From the NCBI GenBank assembly GCA_022822855.1, contig JAJDYG010000030.1, positions 1 through 64,000 of the forward strand: a stretch of 64,000 nucleotides of DNA, in the 5' to 3' direction. The notes below the pieces were generated by a model. That model was given only the letters and a program-made list of their open reading frames with translations, did no database searches and was not told where the DNA came from. The DNA comes from Dehalococcoidia bacterium (GTDB taxonomy: Bacteria > Chloroflexota > Dehalococcoidia > Bin125). How positions within the stretch are numbered: the first letter of the stretch is position 1; each line of letters begins with the position of its first letter. The position numbers and the translations under genes are program-made. Shown here one piece after another: positions 35,822 to 47,355 of the stretch.

Positions 35822-36769
35822 ATGAGTCGATATGTCGGTGAGCCGGTGGTCTTCACGGGCAACGCGCACGCGGAGCTTGCCCGCGATGTGTGCTCGGCGC
35901 TGGGCGTCGAGCTGGGCTGCGCCAATGTTTTCGACTTCGCCAACGGCAACACGTTCGTGCAGTTCCTGGACAACATCCGCGAGCGCGACGTGTTCCTGAT
36001 CCAGCCGGGGGCGAAGCCGGTCAACCATCACCTGGTCGAGTTGTTGATCATGATCGACGCGGCGCGGCGGGCCTCGGCCGGGCGGATCACGGCGGTGGTG
36101 CCGTACTTCGCCTACGGACGCTCGGACAAGAAGGACCAGCCGCGGGTGCCGATCACGGCGCGGTTGTTCGCCGACCTGATCCAGACGGCGGGCGCCGACC
36201 GGATGCTGACGATGGACCTGCACGCGGGTCAGATCCAGGGGTTCTTCCACATCCCGACGGACGAGCTGACCGGTCAGATGCTGCTGATCGAGCATTTCGC
36301 CGAGCAGGAATTCAACGGGGTCGTGGTGGCGCCGGACCTGGGATCGGCGAAGCGGGCGCGGGCGGCGGCGGACCGGTTGCACCTGCCCCTGGCGATCACG
36401 GAGAAGCGGCGCAGCGGGAACGAGGACGCGGCGGAAGTGATGCAACTGATCGGCAAGGTGAAGGGTCGGGACGTACTGATCATCGACGATGAGATCGATA
36501 CGGCGGGGACGCTCTGCAACGTGGCCGAACTGCTTCGCGAAGAGGGCGCGCAGCGGATCTTCGGTGCGGCGACGCACGGGGTGCTGTCGGATCCGGCGCT
36601 GGAGCGGCTGGACTCGAGCCCGATTTCGAAGGTGGTGGTGACGGACACGCTGCCGCCGAAGTCGAACGGTTCGGGCTGCGGTCTGGAGGTGGTGTCGATC
36701 GCGCCGCTGTTGGGGGAGGCGATTCGTCGGATTCATGAGGGCGACTCGGTCGGGGCGCTGTTTACGTAG
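35822..36769 (+). CDS. prs: Ribose-phosphate pyrophosphokinase
   Basis: Prs makes PRPP from ribose-5-phosphate and ATP for nucleotide, His and Trp synthesis. The 315-residue protein shows the ATP/flexible-loop region PYFAYGRSDKKDQPRVPI, MTMDLHAGQIQGFF, the catalytic-loop region PDLGSAKRARAAAD and EKRRSG, and the PRPP-binding loop VLIIDDEIDTAGTL. GGGAGGG lies seven bases before the ATG. A lipoprotein gene follows on the same strand 35 bases later. Its substrate ribose-5-phosphate connects it to the transketolase genes at the left of the window. Confidence 0.96.
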   Translation: MSRYVGEPVVFTGNAHAELARDVCSALGVELGCANVFDFANGNTFVQFLDNIRERDVFLIQPGAKPVNHHLVELLIMIDAARRASAGRITAVVPYFAYGRSDKKDQPRVPITARLFADLIQTAGADRMLTMDLHAGQIQGFFHIPTDELTGQMLLIEHFAEQEFNGVVVAPDLGSAKRARAAADRLHLPLAITEKRRSGNEDAAEVMQLIGKVKGRDVLIIDDEIDTAGTLCNVAELLREEGAQRIFGAATHGVLSDPALERLDSSPISKVVVTDTLPPKSNGSGCGLEVVSIAPLLGEAIRRIHEGDSVGALFT

Positions 36770-36804
36770 GGGAACCGGCCGAGTCTCGTTTGCGTCTGTA
36801 TGGC

Positions 36805-38883
36805 ATGAGGACGTTGTGGATCGTGGGCGGGCTGTTGCTGGCGGTGTGTCTGGCTGCCTGCGGGGATGAGCTACCGACGGCGGCGCAGTCTCAGCAGGCT
36901 GCGTCTGCCGCTCAGGAACCGCAGGCGGAAGCTGCGCAACAAGGGAGTGCGGCGCAAGCGGAGAACCAGGCACGGTCAGAGGCTGCGGCGACGGCGCTGC
37001 AGTCGGAGACGCAAGAGCAGCAGAACGACCCTGCTCACGAGGATCAGGCGGAGCCGGCGGTGGAGAGTGAGGCTGGGGCGGTTGAGGAGGAATCGGCTGA
37101 GGTTCGGGAGTCTGCGCCGAGTGACCTGACCGAGGTGCCGGCGGTGGTCGTGGCCGATGCGGAGATGCGAGTACGGCCTGGATTGGCCTGGGGCGTGAAT
37201 CGGCAATTGGCGGCGGGCGACGAGGTGCTGGTCTTGAGTCGCATCAGTGGCTGGATGCATATCCGTGTCGACATCTGCGAGGGATGGGTGCGGTCGGATG
37301 TCCTGGACTTGGGAGAGGTCGATGAGTCCGACACTTTTGAGCAAGCGGCGGCGCCGATCATCGCCGAGTGGCAAGGGGTCGAGTACGGCGTGATGGGTCA
37401 ATCGGCGGATGCAGCGGAGGTGCGGTTGCTGAGCGAGTCTGACGAGATTGTGAGCGCGCCCAAGGACGAAGTGACGTTGCTGGCCAATGACATCACGGTT
37501 GACGACCTGCCGGTGCTGATCGGCGAGGAGACAGTCGTCTTCCCCGGCGACGACTTCCGCGCGGGTCAGGGAAAGATCCTGCCCCAGGCCGACGAGTGGA
37601 TGTGGCTGCCCTGGGGTTGGCTACTCGCCCACAATGAGGAGTACATCTGGCAGTGGCGTCCGGAGAAGGACGAGCTGGAGTTCATCCGCCGGCCGCCGGG
37701 ACGTGCTGGGTTCTCGCCCGGGGGCGAGAGCCTGGCGATCCTGACCTGCGGCGGCGAAGAGTCTTGCTTTCCCTACTTGGACGTCACGATCTTGCCTCTC
37801 GACGGCACGCCGTCGGTCAGGCTTATGGAACATGCCGAAGTCAACCCGAGTCTGGGTGCGTTGAAAGCAATCGACATGTTGCGGTGCGACGACGGGTGGT
37901 GCGACGACTTCTTCTGGACCAGCGACGGGCGGGGGCTGCTGATTCCGCTCGTGCCAGATATCGCAACTGCTGCTTTTGCTGCCGGGCTACTCCATGTCGA
38001 CCGAGAGTTGGCCATACTCAACCTGGCACCTCGTGATTCCAGGTTGCCCGGACATTGCGTTCCGCAACGGGTTCCCTACGGATACGGATGGAGACTGAGC
38101 TCCGATGACCTGGTGGCGTTCCTCGTTCGCTGTGAGATCGACGGTGATGAGCCGAACTTGCATCTGGCGTCCTATTACGCCAACGGCCAGTCGATCACGG
38201 TTGGACCTGCTCTTGAGTTCGCGGAGCAGGCCTCGACAGAGGAGTTGCCGCTTTCGGCCATGTTTGGTGAGCTCAGCGATGACGCGTTCGAGATACGCGG
38301 CGGCACTCAAGGACACTCGATTGTCGTCGCGCCAGAGTCACACCAGCTATTCCTTCACGACAAGGCAAGACGCGAGCATCGGCCTGTAGCCGACGTCTCG
38401 AAGGGAATTCCCGAGTGGTTCTGGAGAGTGCTCGTGCGTGGACCAAGTCTTGGACAATGGGATCTGTATTGGACAGATCACCACGTTGTCGTCGTTGCGC
38501 GAACACACGTTACCTGGGTTGTCGCCGGCCTGTTGGTCGATCTGGCCACAGCCGATTCGCTTCCGCTCGAGATTGGTTCGATCAGGACGTGGCCCTGCTT
38601 TCCGAACGGTGGATGGAATCCCGACGGCACGATTTTCCAGATTGAGTTCCAGGACTTCACCAGTTATGAGCAGCTCGAAGACCATTGGAACGATGGAACC
38701 GCAACCCCTGGTGGCAAAATTGCGCAAAGGCAGATCGTGAACTCGGATGGCGAAACTCTCGCAGTGATGAGAGCGCTCGCGCACCTGAAGTTCACCGTGC
38801 CGACCCATATTGCCGGGTGGTCGGCGGATGGAGGCTGGTTGGCGATTGGCGGACATCAAGAACTGGGTCATTTCTGCGCCTGA
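36805..38883 (+). CDS. Predicted lipoprotein with SH3-like domain
   Basis: From ATG 36805 the protein (692 residues) starts MRTLWIVGGLLLAVCLAAC, a lipoprotein signal with the lipobox Cys at residue 19. A low-complexity Gln/Ala/Glu-rich stretch follows to about residue 100. Then comes an SH3b-like domain: AEMRVRPGLAWGVNRQL, VLVLSRISGWMHIRV, and EGWVRSDVL (about 115-170). The C-terminal 450 residues are beta-rich with Trp/Gly and Asp-Gly turns, like a degenerate propeller, but I cannot assign a family. It is probably tethered outside the cytoplasmic membrane. A TTG at 36790 is an unlikely alternative start. Confidence 0.7.
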   Translation: MRTLWIVGGLLLAVCLAACGDELPTAAQSQQAASAAQEPQAEAAQQGSAAQAENQARSEAAATALQSETQEQQNDPAHEDQAEPAVESEAGAVEEESAEVRESAPSDLTEVPAVVVADAEMRVRPGLAWGVNRQLAAGDEVLVLSRISGWMHIRVDICEGWVRSDVLDLGEVDESDTFEQAAAPIIAEWQGVEYGVMGQSADAAEVRLLSESDEIVSAPKDEVTLLANDITVDDLPVLIGEETVVFPGDDFRAGQGKILPQADEWMWLPWGWLLAHNEEYIWQWRPEKDELEFIRRPPGRAGFSPGGESLAILTCGGEESCFPYLDVTILPLDGTPSVRLMEHAEVNPSLGALKAIDMLRCDDGWCDDFFWTSDGRGLLIPLVPDIATAAFAAGLLHVDRELAILNLAPRDSRLPGHCVPQRVPYGYGWRLSSDDLVAFLVRCEIDGDEPNLHLASYYANGQSITVGPALEFAEQASTEELPLSAMFGELSDDAFEIRGGTQGHSIVVAPESHQLFLHDKARREHRPVADVSKGIPEWFWRVLVRGPSLGQWDLYWTDHHVVVVARTHVTWVVAGLLVDLATADSLPLEIGSIRTWPCFPNGGWNPDGTIFQIEFQDFTSYEQLEDHWNDGTATPGGKIAQRQIVNSDGETLAVMRALAHLKFTVPTHIAGWSADGGWLAIGGHQELGHFCA

Positions 38884-38953
38884 GGGTCGCTCAGCGCCCG
38901 TTACACTGGATGTGTATGCCCTGATGTGGGGCTGACTGATTGGGGACTGCTGG

Positions 38954-41680
<2,727 letters not shown>

Positions 41681-41682
41681 GC

Positions 41683-42594
41683 ATGGCAGAGGCGTCGGCC
41701 GACACGACAGAGCATGCTGGGCAGGCAGGCGACAATCCCTTCCCGCATCTCGCCGGACGGGGGGACGGCGACGGTCCCTTCGAGACCGGCTTCGCTTCCG
41801 ATCATGGTCCGGAGGACGAGCACATCGTCGACGGCGAGTTGATGGAGTTCGGTCCGGAGGCGCTGCTGGCGCAGTTTCACGCGCAGCTACACGCTGGGAC
41901 GCCCTGGTTCGACGCGCTGCTGGATTGCATCCGCGACTGGGAATCGCCGCGCGAGACGTTCGACGGACGCGAGTATGTCTACCTGATCGAACACGAGGCG
42001 TTCGACTGGTTGCTGTTGGCCGAGCGGATCTGCGACTCGGCGCCTCCGGGACTGTTGCCGCGACATGAGGTCGAGGCGCTGCTGGTCGACGAATCACCGC
42101 CGACCACGCTGAGCGAGATCGAGTTCCAGGACCGCCTGGGTACGGCGAAGTACTGGGCGCATCTGAACTTTCTCTACGGCGTGCGGGTCGAGCAGGCGCT
42201 GCACCTGGCCATGGAGCGCGTTCTGCAGAAGGAGCGGAGCGGACTCTCGTTCTCGCACGCCCGCAACGACCTGGACGGCGACGTCTTCGGCCGCATCTAC
42301 GGCGCGCGGCAGGCGGAGCTGCTGCGCGAGTTTCGGTCGGCTGCCGACCGCTCGGACGCCGATCCGGAGCGGATCGAGCACGCCGAGTGGCAGGCATTCA
42401 CCTATTGGCTCTTCCGGCGTCGGCTCGAGCGTCAGGATCCGGCGCGGGTCGCCTCGGATACGCGGCAGGGGATGGAAATGCTCTACGAACTGGAAGCGGC
42501 CAAGCAGCGGCGCTTCCGACGCCGGGCTGCCGATGCCGAACGACCGGCCGACGATGCAGAGATTATCGACGGCGTACTCGTCGCTGTAGGTTAG
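41683..42594 (+). CDS. Hypothetical protein, 303 aa
   Basis: I do not recognise this family. From ATG 41683, two bases after the secA stop, the product has an acidic, disordered-looking N-terminus (to about residue 50) and then a mostly helical body rich in Trp, Arg, Glu and Leu (FDALLDCIRDWESPRETF, YVYLIEHEAFDWLLLAERI, YWAHLNFLYGVRVEQALH). No signal peptide, membrane segment or catalytic motif is visible. Position suggests cotranscription with secA. GGGAAGG upstream could serve as the ribosome site. Confidence 0.7.
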   Translation: MAEASADTTEHAGQAGDNPFPHLAGRGDGDGPFETGFASDHGPEDEHIVDGELMEFGPEALLAQFHAQLHAGTPWFDALLDCIRDWESPRETFDGREYVYLIEHEAFDWLLLAERICDSAPPGLLPRHEVEALLVDESPPTTLSEIEFQDRLGTAKYWAHLNFLYGVRVEQALHLAMERVLQKERSGLSFSHARNDLDGDVFGRIYGARQAELLREFRSAADRSDADPERIEHAEWQAFTYWLFRRRLERQDPARVASDTRQGMEMLYELEAAKQRRFRRRAADAERPADDAEIIDGVLVAVG

Positions 42595-42628
42595 GTTCGG
42601 CGCGCGCCCGGGCCAGAACGCGCCGAAC
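42595..42628. terminator. GC-rich dyad before valS
   Basis: GTTCGGCGCG (42595-42604) pairs perfectly with CGCGCCGAAC (42619-42628). No T run follows. The next 75 bases are C-rich and G-poor, which could be a Rho-utilisation site, so this may be a Rho-dependent end of the secA unit rather than an intrinsic terminator. Confidence 0.4.
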
Positions 42629-42715
42629 CCACCAGTCGCTCCCCTCAGCCAGCCACTCCACCAGCTCACCAGCCACACGCCACAAGCCAAGCCCAGCATC
42701 ATGCGGAGTTCAGCC

Positions 42716-45568
42716 GTGACCACTACTGAATTCGACCTGTCAATCGTCAGCGGCCTGACCGGCGCCTACGACGCGTCGGTCGTCGAGGACCCGATCTACG
42801 CCTTCTGGGAGGACAACGGCTGGTTCCGGCCGACGGATGCCTCGGACAGCGACTCTTCGCGTGATTCCCGCGCGGGCGGGAAGGAGCCGTTCACCGTGAT
42901 CATGCCGCCGCCGAACGTGACCGGCGTGCTGCACCTGGGCCACGCGGTGACGCTGACGATCGAGGACGCCCTGATCCGCTGGCATCGGATGCTGGGCGAG
43001 CCGGCCCTCTGGCTGCCGGGCCTCGACCACGCCGGGATCGCGACCCAGAGCGTGGTCGAACAGCAGCTCGCGCGCGAAGGGATGACCCGTCACGACCTGG
43101 GGCGCGAAGCGTTCGAGGAGCGGGTCTGGGACTGGGTCGGCGTGACTCGTCCGCGCATCACCGCGCAGGCGCGGCGGATGGGCGCGTCCTGCGACTGGGA
43201 ACGGACGGCCTTCACGCTGGATCCGACGCCGCGGGATGCGGTGCGGAAGACGTTCGTCGATCTGTTCAAAGACGGCAAGATCTATCGCGGGGCGCGGATC
43301 ATCAACTGGGATCCGCAGATGCTGACCGCGCTCTCCGATGTCGAAGTGGAGTACGAGGAGGAAGAAGGGAAACTCTGGCACGTCCGCTACCCGTTCGTCG
43401 ACGAGCGCGGCAATGAGCTAGAGGATGGAGTGGTCATCGCGACCACCAGGCCGGAGACGATTCCGGCAGACGTCGCCATTGCGGTCCACCCCGACGACGA
43501 GCGCTGGCAGCCGCATCTGGGTCGGCGCGTCCGACTGCCGCTGCGCGGCTTTGACCGCTTGATTCCGCTGATTGCCGATACCGGCGTCGACCTCGAGTTC
43601 GGCACCGGCGCGCTGAAGATCACGCCGGGACATGATCAGCTCGACTTTGAGATCGGCGAGCGTCACGGGCTGGAACCGATCCGCGTGGTCGACTGGGACG
43701 GCACGCTGACGGTCGAGGCCGGACTCTACGCCGGTATGGATCGGGACGAAGCGCGAGAGCTGGTCGCGCAGCATCTGGATCAGGACGGTTACCTGGTCGA
43801 GACCGAGACCCACGTCCATAACGTCGGGCACTCCCAGCGCTCCGGGGTGGTCGTGGAGCCGCTGGTCTCGAACCAGTGGTTCGTCGACACCGACGAGATG
43901 GCCGCCGAGGCGGCGCGGGTGGTGCGCGACGACGAAGTGCGGATCGTTCCCGAACGTTCCAAGAATGTCTACCTGCAGTGGATGGACAACATCCGACCGT
44001 GGTGCATCTCGCGGCAGCTCTGGTGGGGACACCGGATCCCGGCCTGGTACTGCCGAGTCTGCGACGCCGAGGCGATCATCACCGGAGACGACGGCGAGAT
44101 CACGATCGACGAAGGGTCCAATCCAATCGTCGAGCTGGAGGATCCCACGAGTTGCCCGACCTGCGGCCGGACGGAACTGGTGCAAGACCCCGACGTGCTC
44201 GACACCTGGTTCTCGTCTGGTCTGTGGACGCACTCGACGCTCGGCTGGCCCAATACGACCGACGATCTCTCGCGCTTCTATCCGTCCTCGGTGATGGAGA
44301 CCGGCTACGACATTCTCTTTTTCTGGGTCGCGCGGATGATCATGCTGGGCTGCTACAACATGGGCTCGGCGCCGTTCCACACGGTCTACCTGCACGGCCT
44401 GGTGCGCGACGCGCAGGGGCGCAAGATGTCGAAGTCGCTGGACAACGTGATCGACCCGCTGGAGAAAGCCGACCAGTACGGCATGGACGCGCTGCGCTTC
44501 ACGCTCGCCACCGGCTCGACGCCGGGCAACGACATGCGCCTGACCGACGAACGGCTGGAGGGTTCGCGGAACTTCGCGAACAAGTTGTGGAACGGCGCGA
44601 AGTTCGTCCTCGGCGAGATAGCTCAGGCTGATCTCACCTCTCCCCCAGCGGGCCAGGCTGAGAAGGCTCCCCTTAACCTCTCCTCTCCCCCCGCGGAGCG
44701 GGGGGAGATGCCGCAGGCAGAGGGGGGTTCCCCGCTCGAAGACCGCTGGATCCTTTCCCGACTCCAGGCTGTGACCGAGTCTGTCGACGAACTCCTGCGC
44801 CAGTTTCAGCTGGGAGAAGCGGGCAGGCAGATCCAGGACTTTCTCTGGGGCGAGTTCTTCGACTGGTACGTGGAAGCCAGCAAGGTGCGGCTACGGAACG
44901 GTGATCTCACGCCGCTTCCGGTGCTGACCAAAGTGCTTGACGGCGGGCTGCGGTTGCTGCATCCGTGGATGCCGTTCGTGACCGAGGCGATCTGGCAGCA
45001 ACTGCGGCCGCATCTTGGCGACGACGCGGATGCGACGGCGTTGATCGGCGCTCAGTATCCGCAACCGGGCGACTCAGCGCGGGACCTTGAGGCCGAGGAG
45101 GCCTTCTCAGCGGTGCAGGAGATCGTCACCGCGGTTCGCCAGGTGCGGGCCGACTACCGCGTGCAGGCCGGCCAGTGGGCGGAGGCGTACGTCCTGCCCC
45201 AGACCGAGGTCGCCGACGCGGTCAGCGCCTCTGCGCCGATCGTTGAAGTGCTGTCACGAGCTCGACCATTGACCATCGTTGCTGAGCGAGCCCAAGCTCC
45301 CACCGACCAGATCGCGTCTGCCGTGCTGCCCGCCGCGGAAGTCATCCTGCCGTTGGGGGGACTGGTTGACCTCGAGCAGGAGCGAGCCCGGCTGAACAAG
45401 GACCTCGAAGGCATCCTCAAACGACTTCGCGGCGCCGAGGCGAAGTTGGCCAACGAGGGCTTCCGCTCGAAAGCCCCGGCCGAGGTCGTGAAACAGGCGG
45501 AAGAGCTGGCCGCCGATCTCCAGCGTCAGCAGGCTGATCTGGAGTCGCGGATTGGGGCGCTGGGCTAA
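42716..45568 (+). CDS. valS: Valine--tRNA ligase (with a repeat-derived in-frame insertion)
   Basis: ValRS charges tRNA-Val. The 950-residue protein has the HIGH motif in MPPPNVTGVLHLGHAVT (about 65), the editing-domain block IATTRPETIPADVAI, and the KMSKS motif GRKMSKSLDNVIDPL near 570. The anticodon-binding domain and a C-terminal coiled coil follow. Between the catalytic and anticodon domains, at about residues 639-673, an Ala/Pro/Ser-rich stretch (LTSPPAGQAEKAPLNLSSP) is encoded by a family A repeat read in frame. I chose GTG 42716, with GGAG seven bases upstream; ATG 42701 would add five residues. Confidence 0.95.
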   Translation: MTTTEFDLSIVSGLTGAYDASVVEDPIYAFWEDNGWFRPTDASDSDSSRDSRAGGKEPFTVIMPPPNVTGVLHLGHAVTLTIEDALIRWHRMLGEPALWLPGLDHAGIATQSVVEQQLAREGMTRHDLGREAFEERVWDWVGVTRPRITAQARRMGASCDWERTAFTLDPTPRDAVRKTFVDLFKDGKIYRGARIINWDPQMLTALSDVEVEYEEEEGKLWHVRYPFVDERGNELEDGVVIATTRPETIPADVAIAVHPDDERWQPHLGRRVRLPLRGFDRLIPLIADTGVDLEFGTGALKITPGHDQLDFEIGERHGLEPIRVVDWDGTLTVEAGLYAGMDRDEARELVAQHLDQDGYLVETETHVHNVGHSQRSGVVVEPLVSNQWFVDTDEMAAEAARVVRDDEVRIVPERSKNVYLQWMDNIRPWCISRQLWWGHRIPAWYCRVCDAEAIITGDDGEITIDEGSNPIVELEDPTSCPTCGRTELVQDPDVLDTWFSSGLWTHSTLGWPNTTDDLSRFYPSSVMETGYDILFFWVARMIMLGCYNMGSAPFHTVYLHGLVRDAQGRKMSKSLDNVIDPLEKADQYGMDALRFTLATGSTPGNDMRLTDERLEGSRNFANKLWNGAKFVLGEIAQADLTSPPAGQAEKAPLNLSSPPAERGEMPQAEGGSPLEDRWILSRLQAVTESVDELLRQFQLGEAGRQIQDFLWGEFFDWYVEASKVRLRNGDLTPLPVLTKVLDGGLRLLHPWMPFVTEAIWQQLRPHLGDDADATALIGAQYPQPGDSARDLEAEEAFSAVQEIVTAVRQVRADYRVQAGQWAEAYVLPQTEVADAVSASAPIVEVLSRARPLTIVAERAQAPTDQIASAVLPAAEVILPLGGLVDLEQERARLNKDLEGILKRLRGAEAKLANEGFRSKAPAEVVKQAEELAADLQRQQADLESRIGALG
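44632..44737. repeat. Family A repeat inserted in frame in valS
   Basis: Read on the minus strand this segment has the family A order: CCCCCCTCTGCCTGCGGCAT, then CTCCCCCCGCTCCGCGGGGG and GAGAG. A second, partial palindromic piece (CTCTCCCCCAGCGGG) adjoins it. It contributes about 35 codons to valS without a stop or frameshift. Confidence 0.88.
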
Positions 45569-45572
45569 GCGG

Positions 45573-46121
45573 TCAGGCTCGCACGCCGCGCCGCACCCTG
45601 GCGAGCACCAGGCTCGATCCGACCGCCACTACGGCGGCCAGGGCGTTGAACAGCATGTCGACCGGATCGAACACTCGGTCCGGCAGCGCGAGCTGGATGA
45701 CTTCGTCGACCACCCCGATCGCCGCCACGATGAGGATGGCGACGACTCCGGGCAGACGCGCGCCACGGCCCTGATCGGCGCGTTCGGTCAGGGCGGCGTG
45801 GATGAAGACCGCCAGCACGCCGAACTCGATCAGGTGTGAGCGCTCGGCGAGGGTCAGGCGCAGGAGCACCATCAGGATGACGGCAGCAATGCCGAACGCG
45901 ACGGCGATCTCAATGTGCGTCGGCTTCGATTGCAACCCGTCGGTCAACACCGTCGCCGCAACAAGGAGCAATGCCAGGCTGAACGCCACCGCGCCCGCGG
46001 TATCGTCGTTGAGCAGATCAACCAGTCTCCCGCTGAGTCCGAGAGAGGCAAAGATCAGCGCGACGACCGCGAACGTCCAGAGCCAGAGCCGGCGTTCACG
46101 CCGAGAGCTGAAGAAGCCCAT
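45573..46121 (-). CDS. VanZ-like membrane protein
   Basis: From ATG 46121 the product has 182 residues with four to five hydrophobic segments (LWTFAVVALIFASLGL, AGAVAFSLALLLVAATVL, IEIAVAFGIAAVILMVLL, LPGVVAILIVAAIGVVDEV, and a last one). The VanZ pattern is present near the C-terminus: GVVDEVIQLALPDRVFDPVD followed by LFNALAAVVAV. VanZ-family proteins are linked to low-level teicoplanin resistance in enterococci, but most members have no known role. The frame is open back to 46352, but that part lies over the SIS gene in another frame. Confidence 0.75.
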   Translation of the reverse strand: MGFFSSRRERRLWLWTFAVVALIFASLGLSGRLVDLLNDDTAGAVAFSLALLLVAATVLTDGLQSKPTHIEIAVAFGIAAVILMVLLRLTLAERSHLIEFGVLAVFIHAALTERADQGRGARLPGVVAILIVAAIGVVDEVIQLALPDRVFDPVDMLFNALAAVVAVGSSLVLARVRRGVRA

Positions 46122-46149
46122 CCCGTCGCGGCTCGCCTGTTTCAGTTCG

Positions 46150-47196
46150 TCAGAGACTGAGCTTCGACAGCGCGGCGAGGAACTCGGGCACGTCGGTGCG
46201 GAAGTCGTCGGCGTTGACGCCGTCGTTGGCGGCCAGGTGCGCGGCGAGCAGTTGCGCCGGGACGACGGCGGGAATCGTGAGGAGCTCGGGGGAGAGTTCG
46301 GGCAGCACGAGGTGGCGGGCGGACTCGGGGCCGGGCGCACGTTGCGGCGCAACCCAGGCGGCGGCGCAACCGTTGTCCATTGTCAGTTGCGTGATGGCGC
46401 GGGTTCGCCCGGCTGAGTCGTCATTGGCGGCAAAGGCGAGAATTCGGTCGGAGTCGACGAGCTGGATGGCCGGACCGTGGAGGAATGATTCAGGTTCCTG
46501 GTGACGTACCGCCCGACGCGAGGCCTCGGCGATCTTGATGTGCGCCTCCTCGGCGGCGGTCAGCATCGGTCCGGCACCGAGCGCGATCAATGCTCCCGAC
46601 GACCACTCCTCCGCCAACTCGGCGATCTCATCCTCCAGCTTGAGCGCCGACGCCAATGCCGACGGAACCTCCGAGATGTCGCCCAACGCGCCGGGCGAGA
46701 CGAGGTCGGCGATCTTCGCGGCCGCGGTCATCGCCGTGGTGTGGGAGACGGTGTACATCGAAGACGGATCCTGCGTTGTGGTGTGCAGGACGGTCACGCT
46801 GTCGGGGAAGGAATCGAGATCGAATCCGGTCTCGATCTTGGTGATGAGCACGGTTGGGATGCCGCGCTCGATGCACAGATCGAGCGAGTGTCCGCTGTAG
46901 GTCTTGCGGCCGGTGTGGGCGAAGAGCAGGACGGCGTCGCCGTCGGCGACGGTCGGCCAGGTCGCGAACTCGAAGCTGGTCAGTGGGCGGGCCTCGAGTC
47001 CGGCGGCGCGCAGCATCCAACTGGCCGCGTTGGCGGCGTTGAACGAGGTGCCGATGCCGACGGTCCAGACGCGCGTCGCTGCAGAGAGCGTCTGCGCCGC
47101 GCGACTGAAGGGTTGGACACTGCTGAGGACCTTGGCGCACTCGGAGGGTTGCGCCTGGATCGCGGGGTAGAGGCGGTAGTCGCTGATTGAGACCAT
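46150..47196 (-). CDS. SIS-domain protein (sugar isomerase / GlmS-like isomerase domain)
   Basis: This 348-residue protein carries two SIS-like halves. The first has VWTVGIGTSFNAANAASWML, then LLFAHTGRKTYSGHSLDL (Ser/Thr-rich sugar-phosphate loop). The second has ALIALGAGPMLTAAEEAHIK and the EPESFLHGP block that is typical of glucosamine-6-phosphate synthase isomerase domains. No glutaminase domain is present, so it is probably a sugar-phosphate isomerase or deaminase rather than GlmS. ATG 47196 has GAGG nine bases upstream. The frame extends to 47289, but the extra part crosses a family A repeat. Confidence 0.8.
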   Translation of the reverse strand: MVSISDYRLYPAIQAQPSECAKVLSSVQPFSRAAQTLSAATRVWTVGIGTSFNAANAASWMLRAAGLEARPLTSFEFATWPTVADGDAVLLFAHTGRKTYSGHSLDLCIERGIPTVLITKIETGFDLDSFPDSVTVLHTTTQDPSSMYTVSHTTAMTAAAKIADLVSPGALGDISEVPSALASALKLEDEIAELAEEWSSGALIALGAGPMLTAAEEAHIKIAEASRRAVRHQEPESFLHGPAIQLVDSDRILAFAANDDSAGRTRAITQLTMDNGCAAAWVAPQRAPGPESARHLVLPELSPELLTIPAVVPAQLLAAHLAANDGVNADDFRTDVPEFLAALSKLSL

Positions 47197-47267
47197 GTTG
47201 TCGGACCTCGGATCTTCCGCCTTGACGGCAGCCAGTTGAGTGGACAGATTGGGCGTCGGCTGACCAG

Positions 47268-47312
47268 CGCCCCCCTCTGCCTTCGGCATCTCCCCCCGCG
47301 GAGCGGGGGCAG
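47268..47312. repeat. Family A repeat between SIS and CaiB genes
   Basis: GCGCCCCCCTCTGCCTTCGG, CATCTCCCCCCGCGGAGCGG and GGGCAGAA in succession: the cleanest short example of family A. It lies in the gap between the two minus-strand genes and creates a spurious N-terminal extension of the SIS frame. Confidence 0.88.
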
Positions 47313-47355
47313 AACGGGAGTCGTCAGGTCGTCTTCGCCTGTGCGGATCAGTGCG

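Noticed and set aside
42595-42715. T-box leader for valS
   Set aside because: The gap is only about 120 bases, has no T-box-type conserved sequence or specifier-loop layout, and is C-rich throughout.
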